From Glo-17 sp964549735 (GTDB lineage Bacteria; Krumholzibacteriota; Krumholzibacteriia; LZORAL124-64-63), in contig CAZJWO010000002.1 in assembly GCA_964549735.1 (NCBI GenBank), forward strand, positions 1 through 64,000: a stretch of 64,000 nt of DNA. The letters are read 5' to 3'. A program made the translations under genes and the position numbers. Positions 1-10,327 of the stretch are shown piece after piece (positions within the stretch are counted from its first letter, which is position 1; the number at the start of each line of letters is the position of its first letter). A model generated the notes under the pieces. The model made no database searches. It was not told the origin of the DNA and saw only the letters and a list, made by a program, of their open reading frames with translations.

Positions 1-45
1 GATAATGAGCGGTGACTGGAGTTCAGACGTGTGCTCTTCCGATCT
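1..45. other. Illumina TruSeq P7/Read-2 adapter left on the contig end
   Basis: Bases 12-45 match the TruSeq read-2 adapter exactly (GTGACTGGAG... through ...CTCTTCCGATCT). Bases 1-3 (GAT) match the end of the P7 flow-cell oligo. Bases 4-11 (AATGAGCG) sit where the i7 index belongs; the reverse complement CGCTCATT is, from memory, a standard 8-nt TruSeq HT index. Genomic sequence begins at base 46, right after the TCT of the adapter. This is an assembly artefact, not biology, and it cuts into the methyltransferase gene on the minus strand. Confidence 0.97.
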
Positions 46-629
46 AGGCGGTCCGCGATATGGTCGAGCATCTCCTGGCGGATATCGATGGCGATGACGC
101 GCCCGTCATCGCCGACGGCTTCGGCGATCCGCAACGTGAAGTAGCCCGATCCGGCGCCGATATCCGCCACGCGCTCGCCTGGGCGCAGGGCGAGGGCGGC
201 CATCACCTCGGCCGGCTTCTGCAGGACGTCGCGGCTCTCGCGCTCGAGCATCCCGATGTATTGTTTGCTCCAGGCTTTGCGCACCATCGTCCGGAATCGG
301 TCTTCCTGACTGATGAGCGCCAGATCGGCATCCGCGCGCAAGCGCCGGTGGTCCCACCAACCCGCGGCGAGCAGAGCGTCGAGCGTCTTGTAGGCCCGCG
401 TCCGATCGCCTCGCTCGCAGTGGATCCGCAGCAGCCCGTAGAGCGCCTCGAGGTACTCGACCTGGGCGACAGCAGCGGATTCTTCGGCCAGCGCGACGAC
501 CGAGTCCGGTACCGTCGCAGCCGTCGCGGCTCGTGTCGCCTCCGTCGCTGTCAAGAGCGGTGCAGGATACGCCCCCGCGGCGGCCGACAGGATCGCCGCC
601 CACGCGATCAGGTTCCCGGCTTTCGGCAT
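46..629 (-). CDS. Exported class I SAM-dependent methyltransferase, 3' truncated
   Basis: Reading the minus strand from ATG at 629 gives about 194 residues that run into the adapter without a stop. Upstream is a strong ribosome site (AGGAGGA, about 6 bases before ATG). The N-terminus (MPKAGNLIAWAAILSAAAGA) is a Sec-type signal peptide. A helical stretch follows (roughly residues 45-125) that could be TPR-like, ending with the sentence-like WSKQYIGMLERESRDVLQKP. Then comes the methyltransferase motif I, VADIGAGSGYF, with an acidic motif-II residue in VIAIDIRQEM. The layout fits exported methyltransferases of UbiE/Methyltransf_11 type that act on unknown periplasmic substrates. The substrate cannot be told because the C-terminal half is missing. 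It lies just downstream of the hybrid kinase gene on the same strand (41-base gap). Confidence 0.85.
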
Positions 630-670
630 GTTGGCTCCTCCTGTGGCCGGCGACGAGTCGCGTGCGCAGC

Positions 671-3600
671 TCAGCGCGGTCGTCGCCGCGCGTCGATCAC
701 GGCCCTGACGCGTTGCGCCAGCATCTCGACGGAGAACGGCTTCTGGATGAATTCGACACCGTCATCCAGTATGCCGCGGTTGGCGATCACGTCGTTGGTG
801 TAGCCGGACATATAGAGGACCGCGAGGTCGGGATAGCGCTCGACCATCTCCTGGAACAACTCCCGGCCATTCATCTCCGGCATGACGACATCGGTGAGCA
901 AGAGGTCGATCGCCTCCTCTCGCGCCCGGGCGACCGCCAGCGCCTCGCGGCCGCTCGCCGCGCAGAGGACCTTGTACCCGAGGCGCGACAGGATCGAATC
1001 GGCGAGCTGTCGCACCTCCTCCTGATCTTCGACCAGCAGGATCGTTTCGGTGCCGGACACGTCGGCGGCGCCGGCATGCTCGCCGCTCGTTCGCTGGGCC
1101 GTCTCGGAGGCCGCCGGCAAGGCGATCTCGAACGTCGTTCCTCGCCCGGGCTCGCTGTCGAACCAGACGCTGCCGCCGTGCTGCTTGACGACGCCGTAGA
1201 CCGTCGCCAGCCCCATTCCCGTGCCCTTGTCGCCCTTGGTCGAGAAGAACGGCTCGAAGGCGCGCTCGCGCGTCGTCTGATCCATGCCGATGCCGGTGTC
1301 GCGGACCGTGAGGATGGCGTAGCGCCCGGGCCGCAGGTCCGGATAGGCCGCGACGTCGCGCGCGTCGAGAGCCCGCTGCGCGGTCTCGATGGTGAGCGTC
1401 CCTCCGTCGGGCATCGCTTGCGCCGCATTGACCACGAGATTCATGAGCACCTGTTCGATCTGCCTCGCGTCGGCGAGGACCGCGCACGGACGCGGCGCGG
1501 GCGCGAAGCGGATCGCGACATTCTCCTGCACGGCCTTGCGCATCAACGGCGCGAATTCGGCGATGATCCCGTCGAGATCCGTCGGCTTGATGTCCAGGGC
1601 TTGCTTGCGGCCGTAGGCCAGCAGCTGCGCGATCAGTTCACGCGCCCGCAACGCCGCGCGCAGCACGGCGTCCGCGTACTGCCGCTTCTGGTCCTGGGGC
1701 GGCAGATCCTCGCGCAGCAGCTCGCCGTAGCCGATGATCGGTGACAGCAGGTTGTTCAGATCGTGCGCGACGCCGCCGGCGAGGCGGCCGATCGCTTCGG
1801 TCCTCTGGGTCTGCTGGAGCTGGTCCTCCAGGCGCCGTCGCTCCTGTTCGGCGATGATGCGCGGCGTGATGTCCAGGCCGGTGCCGCAGATGCGCGCCGG
1901 GCGGCCGTCGGGCAGCTGTTGAATCGTGCGGCCGCGGACCAGCACCCAGACGGGATCGCCGGACCGGTGGGTCAAGCGGACCTCCGCCTCGTAGGCGGCG
2001 GCGCGACCTGCGCGCAGATCCGCCAACCCGCGCTCGACCGTGGCACGCTGCTGCGGCTCCAACCGCGACAGCCAGTCCTCGACGCGGCGCGGCAACTCGG
2101 CGGCGGGTAGCCCGAGCATCTCGGCCCAGCGTTCATTCAGCGCGACCTCGCCGGTGGCCACGTTCCAGTCCCAGGTGCCGAGATCGGCGCCGCGGATGGC
2201 CAGTTCCGTGTGGTGCTCCGCGACGGCCAGCTCCGCCGTCCGCTCCTGCACCAGCCATTCCAGCCTGACCCGGCGCTGGAAGTAGTATCCGTTGAGCGAG
2301 GCCAGCAACGCCGTGAGCGCGAGTCCGGCGACGAGCACCAGGATGGTCGTCTGGATCGGATAGAGACGGTCGAATTCCCGCGACGCGCGCGCTTCGACGA
2401 AGAACGTCTCGCCGAAAGCCAGGACCGGCTGCACCGCCGCGAAATCCCGATGCAGGGGGTCGCGTCCGTTCCACGTCGTGGCCAGCGGCCGCGGCGGTTC
2501 GCCGATCCGACCGTGCGCGATGGATAGCACGGCGGCATCATTGAGCTGCACGTAATCCAGAACGTATCGCAGGGGAAGTATCGCCGCGGCGAAACCCAGT
2601 ACGCGCCCGGACTGGGCATCGGCGAAGACCGGCCGGTAGATGGCGGCCCTCGGCAGCGCCGTGTCCCGGACCGTCGCCGCCGGCGCATCGGTGAAGACAG
2701 GCAGTCCGCTTTGCATCGCCTCCGCGAGCGCCGCGACCTGTCGCGGTTCCGAGCCGAGGTCGAACCCCAGCTCATCGCCCCGGTCGGGATACGGGGCGAC
2801 GCGCGTGACGGGATAGTACGTCGAGCGCCCGGTGGAAGCTGTCCGCCCGCCTTGCTCGTCTCGCTGCCAGACGGCGAAGTCGGCCAGGCCTTCCGCGCGG
2901 CCGACCGCCTCGAACGCGTCGCGCTGCGCCGCGGCGACGGGCTGGATCCATTGCCACGACTCGACGAGGGGCTCGGCCAGGAGAAAGTGCGTGAAATCGA
3001 GGAACTCGCGCTGGTTGACGTACTCGCTGGCGGCATAGAATCGCGCCAATGCCTCGAGCTTGACTCCCTGCGCGATCCGCAGGACGCGATCGATCGCCTC
3101 GACGCGTTCGCTGGCCAGCTCCCAGAAGAGCTGGTGGCGTTTATGCTGTTCGACATCGCGCGAGATCCAGAACAGCGACACGCTGAGGAGACTGCCGACC
3201 ACCACGATGCTCAGGGCGTGTTCGAGATGGGACCACGCGTACGAGGGCTCGTCGCGGCGAAGGGCCCGGCGCTGCAGCGCGACGGCGCCGGCCAACAGGA
3301 GCAGGATCGCCGCCGCGGTGAACAGCGCGGGCGGCAGGGCAGATGCCGCCAACCCGGATTCATCGGCTTCGACGGCGAACCCCACGGCCACGAACATCGG
3401 CAACCCGTCGGTACCGGGCGCCGATACCGGCGCGATGACGCAGACGAGCGACTCGGCGTGCGCCTGGTCGAGAACCACCGTACGCGACGCGCCGTTCGCG
3501 AGCAGCCGGCGGACGTCGGCCGCGATCTCGGCGTGGATCTGCTGCCGGCGAGCCTCGTTCTGCGGTCCATGACCCTCGCTGCCCACGAGGAACTCGCAAT

Positions 3601-3928
3601 GACCGTCGCCGCGGATCGCCAAGATCGAGACGAACCTGCTCCGCGGCATCTTGTCGACGAGGCACGTCAAGTTCCGCTGGAGCCGGCGATACTGCGGAGA
3701 ACTCGGCGCCGGCGGCGCTTGCGCGAGGGCGGCGAGTTGCGTGTGGTCGAGGGCGCTGGCGACCGCCCGGGCCTGATTGACGATTTGCGCCCGCCGGCCG
3801 CGTGCCTGGCTGGCGTTCAACCAGACCGCCGACAGACTCCCGATGACCAACAGGACGACGAACGCGACAGCGACGCGGCGCCGCACCAGAGATCCCCAGC
3901 TGCGATTGCGCGAAGCGATGCTGAACAT
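671..3928 (-). CDS. CHASE-PAS hybrid sensor histidine kinase with receiver domain
   Basis: A 1085-residue membrane sensor that autophosphorylates and passes phosphate to its own receiver. In order: TM segment at about 17-37; a periplasmic region; TM segments near 205-225 and 245-265; a CHASE-type extracytoplasmic sensor domain (about 280-500); a further TM at about 530-555; a PAS domain (about 590-700); HisKA with the phosphorylated His in GGVAHDLNNLLSP; a HATPase_c domain with the DTGIGMD and GTGMGLATVYG boxes; and a C-terminal REC domain with the acceptor Asp in LLLTDVVMPEMNG and the conserved Lys in IQKPF. I chose ATG 3928 (MFSIASRNRS) because it gives a normal membrane anchor. An upstream ATG at 4024 would add 32 residues of non-membrane sequence. 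No separate output protein is encoded nearby, so the signal probably goes to a distant partner. The signal sensed is unknown. Confidence 0.93.
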   Translation of the reverse strand: MFSIASRNRSWGSLVRRRVAVAFVVLLVIGSLSAVWLNASQARGRRAQIVNQARAVASALDHTQLAALAQAPPAPSSPQYRRLQRNLTCLVDKMPRSRFVSILAIRGDGHCEFLVGSEGHGPQNEARRQQIHAEIAADVRRLLANGASRTVVLDQAHAESLVCVIAPVSAPGTDGLPMFVAVGFAVEADESGLAASALPPALFTAAAILLLLAGAVALQRRALRRDEPSYAWSHLEHALSIVVVGSLLSVSLFWISRDVEQHKRHQLFWELASERVEAIDRVLRIAQGVKLEALARFYAASEYVNQREFLDFTHFLLAEPLVESWQWIQPVAAAQRDAFEAVGRAEGLADFAVWQRDEQGGRTASTGRSTYYPVTRVAPYPDRGDELGFDLGSEPRQVAALAEAMQSGLPVFTDAPAATVRDTALPRAAIYRPVFADAQSGRVLGFAAAILPLRYVLDYVQLNDAAVLSIAHGRIGEPPRPLATTWNGRDPLHRDFAAVQPVLAFGETFFVEARASREFDRLYPIQTTILVLVAGLALTALLASLNGYYFQRRVRLEWLVQERTAELAVAEHHTELAIRGADLGTWDWNVATGEVALNERWAEMLGLPAAELPRRVEDWLSRLEPQQRATVERGLADLRAGRAAAYEAEVRLTHRSGDPVWVLVRGRTIQQLPDGRPARICGTGLDITPRIIAEQERRRLEDQLQQTQRTEAIGRLAGGVAHDLNNLLSPIIGYGELLREDLPPQDQKRQYADAVLRAALRARELIAQLLAYGRKQALDIKPTDLDGIIAEFAPLMRKAVQENVAIRFAPAPRPCAVLADARQIEQVLMNLVVNAAQAMPDGGTLTIETAQRALDARDVAAYPDLRPGRYAILTVRDTGIGMDQTTRERAFEPFFSTKGDKGTGMGLATVYGVVKQHGGSVWFDSEPGRGTTFEIALPAASETAQRTSGEHAGAADVSGTETILLVEDQEEVRQLADSILSRLGYKVLCAASGREALAVARAREEAIDLLLTDVVMPEMNGRELFQEMVERYPDLAVLYMSGYTNDVIANRGILDDGVEFIQKPFSVEMLAQRVRAVIDARRRPR

Positions 3929-4025
3929 GGTCCGCCGGGCCCCTGTCGACCGTCGTGCACCAGCGCCGCCGCAGATCGGGTGGCGCGGCAGCGCCTGGCC
4001 GCGCCAAGATCGACCTGTCAGCAAG

Positions 4026-7000
4026 CTAGCACAGCGCGCGGGCTTCGGCCAGCAAGGCGTCGGTGTCGACGCGGGCGCCCACCGCGACGGCGAGGTCGCG
4101 CAGCAGCTCCCAGTTCGCCGGCCGCTTGCGCACGGACGCCTTCAGTTCGCAGACGCGCCCGTCGGTCGCGATGATGGTGCCGCTGTCGTCCAGGTAGTGC
4201 GTCCGCGGCAACAGGAGATCGGCCCGCACTTTCGCGGCCGCCACCACGCTCTGCGCAGCGAAGAAGGCCCGGGGCCTCGGCAGGCCGGCCAATTGACCCG
4301 CCGGCAAGTCGCCCAGCAACAGCGTCGGCGTGCCATTGGCGAGCGCGCCGACGTCGACGGGCGACAGCCCAAGCGCGTCGAGGCCGGCGGCGTTGGCGCC
4401 GCGCCGCAGCGCGAGCGCCTTGCAGCCGGTTCCGCTCACCAGATCGGTGCACTCTCCCGCGCGCGGCCCGACCACGAGCACGGCGCCCGGAGTCTCCAGG
4501 AGCTCGCGCATCGCCGCACGATCGCCGGCGGCGATCTCGCGCGACGTGCCCGCGCGGTGGTCGGCGCACGCGACGTAGCCCACGCGCGCGCCGCGCAGGA
4601 TCGCCTTGCGCAGCAGCACTCCCGCGACCGGGAATTCGACGCCCAGGTCGGCGCCCACCACGAGGATCGCCGGCTGCTGCGGCAGCTCGCTCAGCCGGAC
4701 CGTGCCGGCCGCCGCAGCCAGGGCCGCGTTCTGCGCCGCGTGCGCGATGCCGTCGGGCACCAGCCACGCCGCCTCGCCGCCCAGCTTGGCCGCGACCGCG
4801 CGGGCGAAGAGCGCCTCCTCGTTCGTGCAGTCCGGCCCCAGCACGATGCGCCCGCCCGCGAGCTTTTCGGCCAGCGCGGCGACAGCCGCCCGGCGATCGA
4901 TCCGCGGCGCCGCGGCATTGGCGTCGCTCCACTCGAAGCGGCCCTTGCGGCACATGTGCACGTCGTTCCAGCCGTCCTCGCGCGGCGTGACGCGGATGAT
5001 CTTCTCGTGGAACGCGTGCACGCCGACATCGCACGCCAGCGAGCAGGCGGTGCAGACCGACCCGACCGGCTCGGTCGGATAGGGGCCCGGCTTGGTGAGC
5101 GGCGTGCGCTCGGTGAGCGCGCCCACCGGACAGACGGCCACGCAGTCGCCGCAGGCCTCGCAACGGGTCTCGGCCAGCGGCAGATCGAGCACCGGCCCCA
5201 CGCTCGACTCGAAGCCGCGCGCGGTGAAGCCGAAGATCGCCAGGCCGCGGCCCTGATCGCAGACCTCGACGCACTTGCCGCACTTGACGCACTTGTTCGG
5301 ATCACGCCGCACATCGGGGTGGCTCTCGTCGACGGGATAGTCGTGCGTGGCCCCCGCGTAGCGCAGCGGATTCACCTGGTAGTCGTCCATGTACTTCTTG
5401 AGCTTGCACTCGAAGACGTCCTGGCAGCCGCAACTCAGGCAGCGGCTGGCCTCGGCGACGGACGGCGCCTCGCCCAGGCCGGGATCGACCTCCACGTCGC
5501 TCTTGATGCGCTCGGCGGGCTCGAGCAGGATCGGTTCGCGGCGCGGATCCTTCGGATATTGCGCGAAGAGCGAATCGGGCACGTCGACCCGCGTCGAGAC
5601 GATGTCGAACTCCTCGACGTACGGCAGGTCGCGCAGGAAGAGATCGACGCCCTCGGCGGCCTTGCGGCCCATGTAGACCGCGTCGACCACGAGCTGCGGG
5701 CCGGTGACCAGGTCGCCCGCCGCGAAGACCTTCTCGCGGCTGGTGCGGAACGTCGGCTTGTGCACGTTGACCGTGCTCCACTTGGTCTGGTCGACCGCGT
5801 CCACCGGGATCACGCCCGGTTCGATGTCCTGCCCGATGGCCTTGATGATGGCGTCGGCCTCGACCAGGAACTCGCTTCCCTCGATCGGCACGGGGCTGCG
5901 GCGGCCCGACGCGTCGGGCTCGCCCAGCTCGCAGCGCAGGCAGCGCATGCCGACCAGGCGGTCGCCGGCGAACTCCAGGCCGATCGGAGCGACCAGGAAT
6001 TCGTACTTCACGCCCTCTTCCTCGGCGTCGTGGATCTCGCACGCCTCGGCGGGCATCTCGTTGCGGGTGCGGCGGTAGACCAGCGTGACATCGCAGCCCT
6101 GGCGGACGGCGGTGCGCGCGGCGTCGATCGCCGTGTTGCCGCCGCCGACCACGGCGACCTTGCGCCCGAGGTCGACCTCACGCCCCAGCGTCACCTCGCG
6201 CAGATAGTCGATGCCCCCGAAGACACGCGGGTGGTCTTCGCCCTCGACGCGCAGGCCCTTGGCCTTCCAGGCGCCGATCGCTAGGATCACGGCGTCGTAC
6301 TGCTTTTCGAGCTGGGCGACGGTGAAATCGCGGCCCAGCGCCTGGTCGCACCTCGCCTCGATCTCGCCGAGGCCCAGGATCTGCTCGATCTCCCAGTCGA
6401 GCACTTTCTTGGGCAAGCGGTATTCGGGAATGCCATAACGCAGCATGCCGCCGAGCTGCGGCATCTGATCGAAGATGACCGCGCCGTGGCCCTTCAGGCG
6501 CAGGTAGTAGGCCGCCGTCAGGCCAGCGGGTCCGCCGCCCACGATGGCCACGCGCTTGCCGCTCGGCGGCTCGAGCTGCGGCAGCACGACGCCATTCTCC
6601 ATCTCCCAGTCGGCGATCCAGCGCTTGAGGTTGCGGATCGAGATCGGCGCCTCGACGCGGGCGCGGCGGCAGTCGGTCTCGCAGGGATGCGGGCAGACGC
6701 GGCCCAACGTGCCGGGCAGCGGGATCTTGCGGCGCAGGATCTCCATCGAAGTCGCGTAATCCTCGTTGGCGATCGCCCCCACGTAGCCCTGCACGTCGGC
6801 GTGCGCCGGGCAGGCCCTGTGGCAAGGAGGCTTGCAGTCGGCGTTGTGGTCCGAGAGCAGCAGCTCGAGGCCGGCGCGGCGCGCCGAGCGCACCTTGGCG
6901 CCGTCGACGTCGATCACCATGCCCTCGCGCACGGCCGTGCCGCAGGCTGGCACCATGCGGCCCATGCCTTCGATCTGCGCCAGGCAGATGAAGCACGAGG

Positions 7001-7133
7001 TGAACGGGCGTTCATGCTCCTTGTCGCGGCAGAGCGTGGGAATCTCGCAACCCGCCTGCGCCGCGGCATCCAGGATGGTGGTGCCGACCGGCACGCTGTA
7101 CGGCTGGCCGTTGATCGTGATCTGGACGCTCAT
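4026..7133 (-). CDS. Ferredoxin-GltD/NfnB-NuoG fusion subunit of a NAD(P)-linked flavin/Fe-S complex (StnC-like)
   Basis: 1035 residues joining three modules. Residues 1-80 are a NuoG-type [2Fe-2S] ferredoxin with Cys35-x11-Cys47-x2-Cys50-x13-Cys64. Residues 95-560 are a GltD/NfnB/DPD-type flavoprotein: an N-terminal Cys set (Cys100, 104, 108, 147, 151, 155), the FAD loop VAIVGGGPAGL near 196 and an NAD(P) loop VAVVGGGNTA near 320. Next come two [4Fe-4S] ferredoxin motifs (CVKCGKCVEVC and CEACGDCVAVC) and a NuoG/molybdopterin-oxidoreductase-like tail with CTACSLACDVG, too short for a full catalytic domain. No hydrogenase H-cluster motifs occur. It is the last gene of the operon, 4 bases after the NuoF-like gene, with a GAGGTG ribosome site. 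I infer the NAD(P)H-ferredoxin exchange subunit of a soluble electron-bifurcating transhydrogenase. A formate-dehydrogenase or NuoG-accessory role is an alternative. Confidence 0.85.
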   Translation of the reverse strand: MSVQITINGQPYSVPVGTTILDAAAQAGCEIPTLCRDKEHERPFTSCFICLAQIEGMGRMVPACGTAVREGMVIDVDGAKVRSARRAGLELLLSDHNADCKPPCHRACPAHADVQGYVGAIANEDYATSMEILRRKIPLPGTLGRVCPHPCETDCRRARVEAPISIRNLKRWIADWEMENGVVLPQLEPPSGKRVAIVGGGPAGLTAAYYLRLKGHGAVIFDQMPQLGGMLRYGIPEYRLPKKVLDWEIEQILGLGEIEARCDQALGRDFTVAQLEKQYDAVILAIGAWKAKGLRVEGEDHPRVFGGIDYLREVTLGREVDLGRKVAVVGGGNTAIDAARTAVRQGCDVTLVYRRTRNEMPAEACEIHDAEEEGVKYEFLVAPIGLEFAGDRLVGMRCLRCELGEPDASGRRSPVPIEGSEFLVEADAIIKAIGQDIEPGVIPVDAVDQTKWSTVNVHKPTFRTSREKVFAAGDLVTGPQLVVDAVYMGRKAAEGVDLFLRDLPYVEEFDIVSTRVDVPDSLFAQYPKDPRREPILLEPAERIKSDVEVDPGLGEAPSVAEASRCLSCGCQDVFECKLKKYMDDYQVNPLRYAGATHDYPVDESHPDVRRDPNKCVKCGKCVEVCDQGRGLAIFGFTARGFESSVGPVLDLPLAETRCEACGDCVAVCPVGALTERTPLTKPGPYPTEPVGSVCTACSLACDVGVHAFHEKIIRVTPREDGWNDVHMCRKGRFEWSDANAAAPRIDRRAAVAALAEKLAGGRIVLGPDCTNEEALFARAVAAKLGGEAAWLVPDGIAHAAQNAALAAAAGTVRLSELPQQPAILVVGADLGVEFPVAGVLLRKAILRGARVGYVACADHRAGTSREIAAGDRAAMRELLETPGAVLVVGPRAGECTDLVSGTGCKALALRRGANAAGLDALGLSPVDVGALANGTPTLLLGDLPAGQLAGLPRPRAFFAAQSVVAAAKVRADLLLPRTHYLDDSGTIIATDGRVCELKASVRKRPANWELLRDLAVAVGARVDTDALLAEARALC

Positions 7134-7137
7134 GTCG

Positions 7138-8916
<1,779 letters not shown>

Positions 8917-8918
8917 GC

Positions 8919-9389
8919 TCACGCCTCCTTGGCGCGGTACCCGTCGAGGATCTCGCGAGTCTTTTCGAAATTGAGGCTGCCGAAGGTCGTTTCGCCGATC
9001 ATCATGACCGGCGCCAGGGAGCAGCAGCCGAGGCAAGCCACTTCCTCGAGGGTGAAGAGCATGTCCTCGGTCGTATCGGCGTCCTGCAGGCCGAGGTGGT
9101 CCCGGATCGCCGTCAGGATCGTGACCGAGCCGCGCACGTGGCAGGCGGTGCCGTCGCAGAGCTTGATGAGGTTCTTGCCGACGGGCGTCGTGCGGAACTG
9201 CGCGTAGAAGGTCGCCACCCCGTAGACCTTGCTCGCCGGAATGCCGAGTTCCTGCTCGATGAGGGCGAAGGATTCCGGCGGCAGGTAGCCGAGATTCGTC
9301 TGGATGGCTTGCAGTACGGGAATCGTGGCGCCGTCACGCCCTTTGAAGGGGCGGATCAGGTCGAGGAGCTGGCTCCTGGTCGCTTCCAT
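8919..9389 (-). CDS. NuoE/HydC-like [2Fe-2S] thioredoxin-fold subunit
   Basis: 156 residues covering the whole 24-kDa/NuoE family. The four cluster ligands are visible as LCDGTACHVRGS (two Cys) and ACLGCCSLAPVMMI (two functional Cys). The helical N-terminus (LLDLIRPFKG... GYLPPESFALIEQEL) is typical. In complex I, HydABC and related complexes this subunit pairs with NuoF and holds an [2Fe-2S] cluster near the FMN. It is the first gene of the three-gene minus-strand operon. ATG 9389 was chosen because the protein then starts at the family's usual place; it is preceded by a G-rich stretch rather than a classic Shine-Dalgarno site, and an upstream extension into Arg-rich sequence looks non-coding. 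Confidence 0.93.
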   Translation of the reverse strand: MEATRSQLLDLIRPFKGRDGATIPVLQAIQTNLGYLPPESFALIEQELGIPASKVYGVATFYAQFRTTPVGKNLIKLCDGTACHVRGSVTILTAIRDHLGLQDADTTEDMLFTLEEVACLGCCSLAPVMMIGETTFGSLNFEKTREILDGYRAKEA

Positions 9390-9510
9390 GGGTGGGCCCC
9401 CCGCATGGCTTGGGTCGGTGCAGACACTCGGTCGTCGTCGACGCATCCGTCGAAACCGGATCGTGCCGGTGTAGTGTCCGTAGAAAAATAGCCTGCGGCG
9501 CGGTGAATTC

Positions 9511-9555
9511 AAAAAAACAGAATGCCGGCCGGGACCATCGGTCCCCGGCCGGCAT
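9511..9555 (-). terminator. Rho-independent terminator after the Cys-repeat gene
   Basis: Near-perfect hairpin, arms 9522-9536 and 9540-9555 (ATGCCGGCCGGG(G)ACC, one bulged base). On the minus strand it is followed by TTTTTTT (9511-9517). It lies 43 bases after the stop of the gene at 9598-10146 and keeps that transcript out of the electron-transfer operon. Confidence 0.88.
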
Positions 9556-9597
9556 CATGGACTGCGGCTGGAGAGGGGGCAGTCGCAGTCGGAAGCC

Positions 9598-10146
9598 TCA
9601 GTTCGACTTGGCGGCGACCTTGGTCTCGGTCTCCTTCTTCTGCTCGACCGCGGTCTCGGTCGCCTTCGCGCCGCAGCCCTCGGACGCGGCGGCGGCCGTG
9701 GTCGCCTTCGCGCCGCAGCCCTCGGACGCGGCGGCAGCCGTGGTCGCCTTCGCGCCGCAGCCCTCGGACGTGGCCGCAGCCGTGGTCGCCTTCGCGCCGC
9801 AGCCGTCGGCCTTGGCGGCAGCCGTGGTCGCCTTCACGCCGCAGCCGTCGGCCTTGGCGGCAGCCGTGGTCGCCTTCACGCCGCAGCCGTCGGCCTTGGC
9901 GGCAGCCGTAGTCGCCTTCACGCCGCAGCCGTCGGCCTTGGCGGCAGCCGTGGTAGCCTTCGCGCCGCAGCCGTCGGCCTTGGCCGCAGCCGTGGTAGCC
10001 TTCGCGCCGCAGCCGTCGGCCTTGGCGGCAGCCGTCGTGGCCTTCGCGTCCTGCTTGTCGCAGGCGACGACGTCGCTGGCCGCAAACGAGATGGCGAACA
10101 GGACGGCGACAGTCAGGGCGGTTGCAAACAAGGGGGAACGCTTCAT
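9598..10146 (-). CDS. Exported Cys/Ala-rich tandem-repeat protein
   Basis: 182 residues of unknown family. Residues 1-28 are a signal peptide. The junction VVAC (Cys29) satisfies a lipobox, so the protein may be a lipoprotein, although Asp25 close to it is unusual. Residues 35-160 are nine back-to-back 14-residue units of consensus KATTAAAKADGCGA, each with exactly one Cys in a Gly-Cys-Gly setting. The first six units carry AKADG and the last three ASEG or TSEG, so the array has two subfamilies. A Lys/Glu-rich tail (residues 161-182) closes it. Ten Cys in a protein this simple suggest metal or thiol binding, disulfide cross-linking or a structural surface role; none can be shown. It is monocistronic: promoter at 10250-10278, GAGAGG before ATG, terminator at 9511-9555. 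Confidence 0.85.
   Translation of the reverse strand: MKRSPLFATALTVAVLFAISFAASDVVACDKQDAKATTAAAKADGCGAKATTAAAKADGCGAKATTAAAKADGCGVKATTAAAKADGCGVKATTAAAKADGCGVKATTAAAKADGCGAKATTAAATSEGCGAKATTAAAASEGCGAKATTAAAASEGCGAKATETAVEQKKETETKVAAKSN
9667..10044 (-). repeat. Nine tandem 42-bp coding repeats
   Basis: Nine in-frame 42-bp units, with no spacers, encode the 14-residue repeats. The DNA is nearly identical between neighbouring units (for example the repeated CCGCAGCCGTCGGCCTTGGC on the plus strand), so the array is recent or homogenised and its copy number may vary between strains or collapse in short-read assembly. Confidence 0.95.
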
Positions 10147-10249
10147 GGTTTCTGACCTCTCTATGGTTCGGCCGGCGGCGATGGCCACGAGCCTGCGGTG
10201 AATCGCCAACATGCGCATCGGGAGGGCCTGCCTAAAACAGGATAAAAAG

Positions 10250-10278
10250 AGTATACTAGAATCCATAGCGGGGTGCAA
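10250..10278 (-). promoter_or_regulatory. Sigma-70-type promoter of the Cys-repeat gene
   Basis: On the minus strand TTGCAC (10273-10278) and TATACT (10250-10255) are separated by 17 bases, about 104 bases before the ATG at 10146. The -10 lies in the palindrome AGTATACT (10250-10257), so a divergent plus-strand -10 for the 10328 gene is also possible, but no good -35 is seen in that direction. Confidence 0.65.
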
Positions 10279-10327
10279 GGCTTTTTTCCCGCCGGTCCAC
10301 GACTTGCCTGCCTGGCCTCGGCAACGC

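Noticed and set aside
9667..10044. CRISPR-like regular repeats
   Set aside because: Units are contiguous 42-bp in-frame codons with no spacers, and they encode a signal-peptide protein.
9392..10201. Plus-strand open frame across the repeat array (FAPQPSALAAAVVA-type repeats)
   Set aside because: Mirror of the minus-strand repeat gene, which alone has a signal peptide, ribosome site, promoter and terminator.
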